This document shows positions 56,969 through 64,000 of a DNA stretch of 64,000 bases, in pieces (the stretch's first letter is position 1; each line of letters starts with the position of its first letter). Where the stretch lies: positions 56,316,986 to 56,380,985 of the forward strand of contig OW804097.1 of assembly GCA_942159475.1 (NCBI GenBank). Reading direction: 5' to 3'. This DNA comes from Sthenelais limicola (lineage: Eukaryota > Annelida > Polychaeta > Phyllodocida > Sigalionidae). A program made the translations under genes and the position numbers. A model generated the notes under the pieces. The model was not told where the DNA came from and ran no database searches. It saw nothing but the letters and a program-made list of their open reading frames with translations.

Positions 56969-59900
56969 GTCGGTGCAGTGTTGAGCTGTTAAAGCTTGTC
57001 AAATAGTAACTAGTCGATGAAGCTCAGTTTCTATATGCTATCCATGTATCTTCGCCCCAGTGCTGAGTGTCAGTAAAATGCTGAGAGTATAGGGCACGTA
57101 TAGGTTAATATATCAATATCATCCAGTCATATCTCCTCCCTTAACACGCGACCACCAAGCAGATCCAGCTAGATCTAGCTTACGGCAAATCGGAGAACAC
57201 AAACCATGTGCCACAAGCTTAATTATATATGGAAAGTCTGGACTTTGTAAAGTAGACTTTTGAAAAGTTTACTTTCAATAAAAGTGTGTGGGTTAATCTT
57301 ACATGAAGTCTAACCTCCGTATATAATCGTTTATTTAGTTCTCAAATGTACCCATTTATTTAGAGTACAGTCCCAGTTTTATTTCGACTGAGTCTAATTT
57401 CTTTTACTCATTCCTACCAAATAAATGTGTAAAGGTACAATTCGTGAACATAATTAATTAAGACATTGTCATTTTTCTTCATTTTCAGTCTCAGAATCGT
57501 CCAGCCTTAAATTCCCTCTTTAGATGCGAGATGAATAGTTGGTGAATATATAACTGTGTATAGTATTGGCCATAAATTAAACAAAGGTCAATTAAATGTG
57601 TTTCATTGTTGCTAAGGTTGGTAAAGCTCATGCCGTTATTCTTTCCTGGATAACTAAAGCACCCTACTTTTTATTTATATGATAGCGTATTAACCATTTG
57701 TCTGCCACCTCTGAGAATATAGCAATGATGAGTGTCGGCAGAATAACAACCATTAAATCAAATCAAATCACTAAAGAAGGCCAGTCCAGTTAGAATCATA
57801 GGAGGTATATATATAATGTGGGTGTAGTCGCCAGACAATGTACAATTTCTCTTCGCCAAGCCAGAATTAGGACGGATATGAGGTTCGAATTACAGTTCAA
57901 CTCAACCGAACAGAATGTTTGAATCAACATAGTAACAAACACACTCGGGTATAGTATTTGTTACCTCTTTGCTTAATTGAACAGAATTTACCAAATGTGA
58001 AAACCTGCCGATTGTACATTTCCTGACGACCTGGCCCATATGGTTTGGCTTCAACAATTTTATAACAAATGATAAATGTATAACTTGGTTGACGTCAACC
58101 TATCAAGGCACTGTTGAGGTCATGTATTCTTATCATAATTTTGGTAACGGTTCAATATTCGGGCAATTTTGCGACTCAAGTACGTAATTCCTCAAATAGA
58201 AGCCCGGGCACCTGTTTCATGAAACTTGCTCACATACCCGACTTCTATGCAATTATATTCGAGGAGTTACGGTACCCGTCCGGACGTGCTAGTTTAATCT
58301 ATGAATCTTAAATTTATATCAAACGTCCTATTGTCAATTCTTGGAGGCCTTAATGAAATAAAAAGAAGTTCCAATGGTTCACCCCTTTGACTCTGATACA
58401 GTTAACATGCCTGAATGCCCTAAACCGTATTGACTGGTAACAAAAGGGCAACGACCTAAGCCTTCGAACGAAAACAATGATTGTTAGGTACTCTACAACT
58501 GTTCGGTTTGTATGTTTATCCTGTAGCTATGATGATAAGATAATGTATTTCATTCAGTACGGTAATATTATTCAATCTCTTCCTAAATCACCCATAACTG
58601 CATGTACAAATATGTACTTAATATTATTAAGAATTTAGTTTTATCCAATGTTAATTGTTCAGTATATTGATAACGAGCTTTTACCAAATAAAAGGAAAGA
58701 AATATTACATTTAAATTGGTCATGGAATGAAAAACAGTCCGTGATACCTAGCTATACTGTACAACTAACACGAAGCAAAGAAGATTTATTAACACCAATA
58801 ATATTAATTAAACATTGATTGATAATGCTTTATTACCAATAGAAATTAGACAGTCAGGGGGATTTCCCCTCATTTTGAAGAGCTTTTGAAGCATACAGGT
58901 CTGCTTTTACAATTAATTAATTGGAATGCTAATCAAAACAGTTCACTTGATCACAATACATTATAGCGTTCCGTGCACAACCTGTAATATATTCTAATGT
59001 GCACTGACAACTTTTGGCTCAATATAAGCATGTATGTTAGTTAGCTATTCTGTAGGGATGTTCATTATTCATTTCCCTATAGAGGTTACTGCTTATTTCC
59101 ACGAATACTAATATTCTTTTTCATCTTGATATAAATCGTCATCTGTTACGCCTGGAATGTTTTCATGTGGATCCACACCACCGAACCTCTGTAATATGTG
59201 CAAAGCTGCTATTAATGTGAAGCCATCGCAGCAAGGGATTACGGCGGGTCACCGAAATACGAATGTGGACAACAGGGGGAATCCCAAATTTTGGTTAAAT
59301 GATTCTCTGAAGGGTAGGTGCTATTCTGGGTTGTTTTGTTTCTTGTTTTTGGTATTCATTAGAGTCCATGTTAAAGCTGCAGTCCCAACTAAGGCGACTC
59401 AGAAATATCTTTCTTGGGTTTTTCCCTTTGTCCTGAGTACTTTAGAATGGAAGATTCAAATAAAGAAAAGGAAGGATGAATATATTTCCTCGAATTTCCA
59501 TGAGATTTTTATGAATTCAGGGCTTTTTGTAGATCTATGTATTCATGATTTTGTGTTTTGCTGAAAATGGCAATCTGGATCAAATTGGATTGATAGTGCA
59601 ATTAGTTGGCCTCTCAATATACCTATCTAGCCAGTGTTCTCCTTACACCTTCGATTCTAAAAGGATTCCAAAAGTCTATGAAGATGATAAAGAGTCAGAC
59701 TGAAAAAATGTGAGATTTTGGCGGGTCCTCTAATAATTATTTTGCGTCATAATGACATTTTACACGATGAGGAACAGGTTAAAATCCTTAAATACCCTAT
59801 CTATCTACCTTTGGGTGGGTCTGGAATGAATAGACCACTAAATAAACAATTTCATTTTTTACGGACATTAGCTGAGAATGCAGCTTTAAATTGACTAAAC

Positions 59901-60304
59901 GAAATGTACCCAAAGTCCTCAAGGCTTCAGTCGTTCCAGATAGACACTATGATATTTGGTGAGTGTCACTTTGATTGATGAGAATGAATGGCATTAAGTA
60001 AGTTTTATTAATACAATATTTTTTTAGAATGTTTTCATAGCATTTCTGTACAAGGCATCTTGATATGTGGACAACAGACACTAATTAGCATATGAACAAT
60101 AGACAATGATTAGTCTATGAACAAATATACATGTATACATACACATCGTAGACCTGTAAATAAGGTAACAATAGTAACTTCAGTGATTTCAATGCTGATG
60201 AAATCTATCTACTTAACCAATCATACCATATCGAAAATAGTTATACTTAATTAGGGATTCTTCCTTCGCGGCAGTGAAACTCTGAAATAGTTGACCTGCA
60301 AAAT
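56969..60304. other. Intergenic region, likely P450 upstream side
   Basis: No gene recognised. A minus-strand TATATA near 57224-57232 lies about 260 bases before the P450 start and could be promoter-proximal. This is weak because many similar runs occur. A MITE occupies 59371-59889. Confidence 0.4.
59371..59889. mobile_element. MITE with TTAAAGCTGCA termini, copy 3
   Basis: It begins 'ttaaagctgcagtccca' and ends 'gagaatgcagctttaa', inverted terminal repeats shared with 36153-36439. At 519 bp it is longer than copy 1. Confidence 0.7.
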
Positions 60305-61878
60305 CTAATCTTTAAGCGATTCAGAATTAAACACAGGGTTTACATATTGAAATATGACATTAACATTCTTTTCAGAATCAGTCTTGTGTTGGTTGCTATG
60401 GCTACGATCTCCCTTGGCAGTTTCCTGAGCACAAACACCTTTTTCCTGCTTGCTCTGACTGTCTTGTTCATTTGGCATGTTTTCGACAAAGGCTGCTGGA
60501 AGATACTTATTGCGCATGTCTTGTAACCATTTTCGCCGCTTGTTGGGAGTGTTTAGGGTGTCATACTCCTGACTTTCTTCTTTTTCGTCATAACCTTTAA
60601 AGTCTGATACAAGTATATTAGGGTTATCATCTTCGTGTTTGAGAGCGCCTCCACAAGCCCCGAAAATCTCCTCGTTGATGTTGTCCTCATTACTGGAAAT
60701 ATTAATCATAGTTTCAGCCGGAAGAACAATTTCAGAAACTTCCGGCAGACAAAGATTGAAGTCTGTGACTTCCGCAATTTCCCCTATTTTGTCTTCATCA
60801 TCTTTTTGCTTTTCTTTAAGCAGGGTAGTTTCTGACAGATCATTAAAACCGACAGCTGCCAGTGACTGAAAGTTACAACTCTCGCAATGTCTCACTTCTG
60901 GCGAGAGCCTTCGCTTAGACATGTCCGATTCGGTCTTGATATCTTTATTATCGGTATTACTACTAATAATTTTATGAAGCTCAAGTTCTTTGTTTCTCTG
61001 GGCGTACAGTCTGGATTTGGCAGGGTAAAATACAGGAGGGCATTTAACGATTGTCCTCACAGGAGAATATGGCAATCGTTTAAAATCGAAAGAACTGAAA
61101 TTGGAAATAATGGGACTTCTTTTAGCAAGTATGTCAGGCTCCTTGGATCTGGAGCCGTAGGAAGATTGAGAACTTGGAGATGGAGCTTTAGGAGCTTCCC
61201 TTTTGATGAAGTCTTTAATTTCAGGGCTAGTACGTTGTGGTACGGGTTTCTGTACCCACAGGCCAGAGGTCAAAGTCAAATTGTCTTGTCCGTCCGAATA
61301 GGGGGTCGCTCCGTATTGAAGATGCTGGTCGAAACCATCTATCTCACCCGGGTTAGATGAGGCAACTGTGTTATCCTTATTTCGACCTGAAAAAAATGAT
61401 GTTAGAGCATATGGGATATCTTGATTGAATATGTATGTACACTCTAGCCCTAACATTATGAATAGTTTTTATGAATAATGTTCACAGATATATAGAGTGC
61501 ATGCAGAGTCTTTGTATAGGTTCTATAATTTGCAAGAGATCATTTTACAGACACAAAAAAAACCCCAAACTATTGGCTGCTCCTTCACAACATACGGTAT
61601 ATAATGTATGTTGGTATGAACGATTTATTAATCTTCTAATTATTTGGGGTCCATGAATTCGATTCTACATAGCCTTTGACGCCACGATCAATATATAAAT
61701 TCATACCCTTGTTATCACACATGCAGGGAGCTAGAGAGACGAGGGAGGCCCGGTAGCGAGCATTGCAGATCCACAGGCTTTGAGACAGGAGAAATCCCGA
61801 TGCTGTAGTTAACCAAACACTCACCAGCCGGCGTGACAGTGTTGGCGTCCCTATGATGACTCCATAGAGGGAGAGGAG
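60305..61878 (-). CDS. 3' part of a putative receptor with long cytoplasmic tail
   Basis: Two joined exons, 61878-61707 and 61386-60305 (TAG stop), with GT/AG sites and matching phase; 417 residues are visible and the protein continues upstream. The first exon encodes a hydrophobic stretch 'LVSVWLTTASGFLLSQSLW', then 'NARYRASL', which looks like a last membrane helix running into a basic juxtamembrane segment, as in seven-helix receptors (the NPxxY motif is absent). The remaining ~360 residues are hydrophilic, rich in Ser, Pro, Glu and Lys and without a recognised domain, consistent with a cytoplasmic tail. The receptor assignment is tentative; that these are real coding exons is much firmer. 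Upstream exons must lie beyond about 62 kb, so retrotransposon B may sit in an intron of this gene. A minus-strand AATAAA lies at about 60004-60009. Confidence 0.6.
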
Positions 61879-62177
61879 CTGGTAAATCAACACATTATAT
61901 ATAGGGACAAATAGTGTTAAGGTATAAGGGCGTCTCCAAAATGGCGAATGAAAAATGAATCATTTTGTCATTTAATATGGGTCATTTAATAGGTTATTTG
62001 ATTACGATTGTCAGCATACTGAGACAACGATTTGACTAAATTACCACCTAATATTTATTGTACACAAATATGAATGTCATGTTGGCATGATCTCTGAATT
62101 ACTTTACATTACAAATTACTACAGTTGGGTTGACAACGCCCATATCGCAGCGCGTGGCTGTGTTTACTTCTCATCTA

Positions 62178-62204
62178 TGACGTCACCGCGGGTTCGGCCA
62201 ATCA
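62178..62204 (+). promoter_or_regulatory. CRE-like TGACGTCA and CCAAT upstream of gag B
   Basis: TGACGTCA at 62178-62185 and CCAATCA at 62198-62204 lie about 130-160 bases before the gag start in a GC-rich stretch. Copy A has a degenerate 'tgatgtca' at about 48122-48129 in a similar position, so this may be the element's internal promoter. Confidence 0.4.
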
Positions 62205-62338
62205 GCATCGCCGAGCCCCGCCCACCTTGCCACGCCCATTCGATCTAGCCACTTTGAACTCAGCCGCGGAAACGTTCACATCGTTTCGCCTGTCTTGAAA
62301 ATTTTTCAAGTTTGGAGCCTATATTGAGTTTGTTCATG

Positions 62339-63154
62339 ATGGCTCCGAGGACTTTAAAGCATTGTGAGGCGTGCAATGAATCCCATGGGGGCGTGGTCGG
62401 ATTGTCCTGTACAAGGGCTATGAATAGCCGTATGGCTGCGCTGGAAGGATTGGTTAACAAGTTGGTACATACCGTGGAAGAGAAAGTCGTCAGTAAATCG
62501 TCGGAGGGCGTCATTCCCCCGAAGATCGTCAACAGTGATTCTGATATCCACTTCAACGAGCAGCATCGTTCACGTAGTAGGGCTTCAAGTGTAGAAAGTT
62601 CAATATATAATGTCCAAAGTTCTGCTCGTCGTTCTCGTCGTCGTTCGAGGTCTGCTGGATCATCCAAGCCGTTTGACCACGAAACACATCTTGATAAGGG
62701 TGAGGACATTGACTCATTTGAAGCATTATTGTTGCTGAATTTACGCCTAATATCGAAGCTAGTTGTGGATGAGAGGCCGTACAGTGAGTTGGCTGGCGTG
62801 GTGAATCACACGGTAACTATGTGTGAAAAGTCAAAGTCTCAAGTGTACAATCTCCGTGCTAGTGTCCTGTACGACAAGTGCGTTCGTACCAGAGCAAATA
62901 AGGAGGGTCTTGGAGCTTTTTCCAATGTCAAACAGGATGAAATTCTCCGATTTTATTCGTTCGAGAATTCAAGAAAGGCTGTAGCTGAGTCGGCGATCAA
63001 GAAAAAGGTAAACACCGAACAAAAAGTTTGTTTCAAGTTCAACTCTTCTTCCGGCTGTGTAAAGTCACCGTGTGCCTACCCACACAAGTGCTCCAATTGC
63101 CTGAAAGGTGAACATTCAGCTAGAACCTGCCCATCAGGGAAGTCAAACAAATAG
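62339..63154 (+). CDS. Gag-like protein of Ngaro-like retrotransposon B
   Basis: An uninterrupted frame of about 271 codons from MAPRTLKHCEACNESH. Alignment with copy A supports this start; another ATG lies immediately before it, and the frame stays open back to 62312. It has an N-terminal CxxC cluster and an Arg/Ser-rich segment (SARRSRRRSRS). The core is shared with copy A (FDHETHLDKGED, TRANKEGLGAFSNVKQ). The C-terminus carries a CCCH finger (C-x8-C-x4-C-x3-H) followed by a CCHC knuckle 'CSNCLKGEHSARTC'. The second and third base triplets around the stop read AAA TAG GAA. The absence of frameshifts suggests a younger copy than A. Confidence 0.88.
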   Translation: MAPRTLKHCEACNESHGGVVGLSCTRAMNSRMAALEGLVNKLVHTVEEKVVSKSSEGVIPPKIVNSDSDIHFNEQHRSRSRASSVESSIYNVQSSARRSRRRSRSAGSSKPFDHETHLDKGEDIDSFEALLLLNLRLISKLVVDERPYSELAGVVNHTVTMCEKSKSQVYNLRASVLYDKCVRTRANKEGLGAFSNVKQDEILRFYSFENSRKAVAESAIKKKVNTEQKVCFKFNSSSGCVKSPCAYPHKCSNCLKGEHSARTCPSGKSNK

Positions 63155-64000
63155 GAATTAACATGTAATCGGGGTTTTATTCGTAGTAATAACCATAGTT
63201 TGGAAATCTGTGATAAAGAAAAGTTTGTTACTTCGAATGGTTGTCTTGGCGACACCGGAAGTGGTGCGTCCAAGATGGCCGACAACGGATTGGAATCTGT
63301 CAGTTCGGACACTTCGACACTTAAAGATTTAATTCCTACGACTTCGATTACTCATCATTACCCGGAATTTGTTCATGAATGTATGTATTCCGACATTTTC
63401 GGTAAAATTTCCAAATATATTGACGGTGGTTCTCCCGATAGTGGAGATAATTTAATATTCACCGCTCCGATTTCGCCGGGTGGCTGTACTGTCCCCGTTT
63501 ACGGTAGTTGTGGGCATGGAACTTGTACGTGCAGTCATTCCTTAGCTAACGTCAATACTCAACTTAAACCTTGCCGTTTTGCCTTTTGCCTTTTCACCCA
63601 AGGTTCTTATATGGTAGAAAAATATCTTCATGTATTTTATGGCATTTGTGACGGTTTTGATATCGTAGATGGCCCAGTACAGGGTTACGACTGTGCGAAT
63701 TATGCTTCGATTTTGGAGCCCACAGCTAAACAAAAAATGGATAAAATAGTTGCTAACGAACTAAAAGAAGGTTTTATTTCTATCGCTGATGTTTCTCCTA
63801 TATGTATCCACGCCCTGGGTGCTGTGAATAAGCCTGACGGGGGTATCCGTCCGATCACCGACTGTTCCAGACCTGAAGGTATATGTGTAAACGACCAATG
63901 TAGTAGTTTGGTTCGTACTTTCTCTTACAACTCAATAGATGATGCTGTTAATTTAATCGAGAAAGATTGTTTCATGGCAGTCATTGATATTAAATCTGCC
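63155..64000 (+). CDS. Pol of retrotransposon B, open to window edge
   Basis: Exactly 282 codons with no stop, in the same frame as gag and separated from it only by the TAG at 63152-63154. It could start by readthrough of that TAG or at an internal ATG (63273, MADNGLES). The N-terminal part is a poorly conserved linker, also present in copy A ('LKPCRFA', 'VQ[G/A]YDC'). 'GGIRPITDCSR' is the RT fingers motif and the window ends inside motif A (MAVIDIKSA, with the catalytic Asp). RNase H and recombinase should lie beyond the window. An intact RT start suggests this copy may be complete. Confidence 0.88.

Noticed and set aside
59157..59564. 135-codon open frame
   Set aside because: Its 3' half lies within a MITE (59371-59889), and no similarity to a known protein is seen.
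63245..63270. 'GDTGSGAS' in pol of retrotransposon B, resembling an aspartic-protease active site
   Set aside because: No flap or second conserved protease region follows, copy A does not conserve the DTG, and tyrosine-recombinase elements typically lack this protease. Probably chance.

Overview
This is eukaryotic, metazoan DNA: AT-rich, with short exons bounded by consensus GT/AG splice sites, long introns, and dense dispersed repeats (tRNA-derived SINEs, MITEs, a foldback element, tyrosine-recombinase retrotransposons). A 13-exon CYP3-like gene with an intron layout like that of vertebrate CYP3A genes, together with Ngaro/DIRS-type retroelements, suggests a marine deuterostome such as an echinoderm. 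That assignment is inference; no marker in the window fixes the species.

All recognisable host genes lie on the minus strand. From right to left they are: (1) the last two exons of a putative membrane receptor with a long cytoplasmic tail (60305-61878); (2) a complete 13-exon cytochrome P450 of the CYP3 type, 519 aa (35604-56968); (3) a complete six-exon SPFH/Band 7 membrane glycoprotein, 346 aa (19083-24864); (4) the first three exons only of a second CYP3-like gene (10367-14930); (5) a complete 13-exon gene for a 430-aa DDE integrase-like protein (4526-9277) with all three catalytic acidic residues. For genes 1, 2, 3 and 5 the exons were joined by hand at GT/AG (one GC/AG) boundaries. The phases agree at every junction and the total lengths are multiples of three.

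Two related Ngaro-like tyrosine-recombinase retrotransposons lie on the plus strand. Copy A (about 48.2-51.8 kb) is inserted in intron 2 of the complete P450 gene and is decayed: it has frameshifts, stops, and a reverse-transcriptase core deletion filled by a CCAGGA hexamer repeat. Copy B (62.3 kb to the window edge) has an intact gag and an open pol up to the last base. In both copies gag ends in an amber codon (AAA TAG GA) and pol continues in the same frame, which suggests stop-codon readthrough. This and the intact domesticated-looking integrase gene are the most interesting items here.

Region by region: 1-3100 diverged tandem repeats; 3.1-4.2 kb a perfect 52-bp palindrome beside a non-LTR reverse-transcriptase remnant; 4.5-9.3 kb integrase gene; 10.4-14.9 kb truncated P450 whose intron 2 holds a 2.6-kb foldback element; 15-19 kb repeats with a retroelement fragment; 19.1-24.9 kb SPFH gene; 25-35.6 kb intergenic, with repeats and a small CpG-rich patch near 28.5 kb; 35.6-57 kb P450 gene; 57-60.3 kb intergenic with a MITE; 60.3-61.9 kb receptor tail; 62.1-64 kb retrotransposon B. 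The host genes do not form an obvious functional pathway; the two P450 loci look like tandem paralogues.
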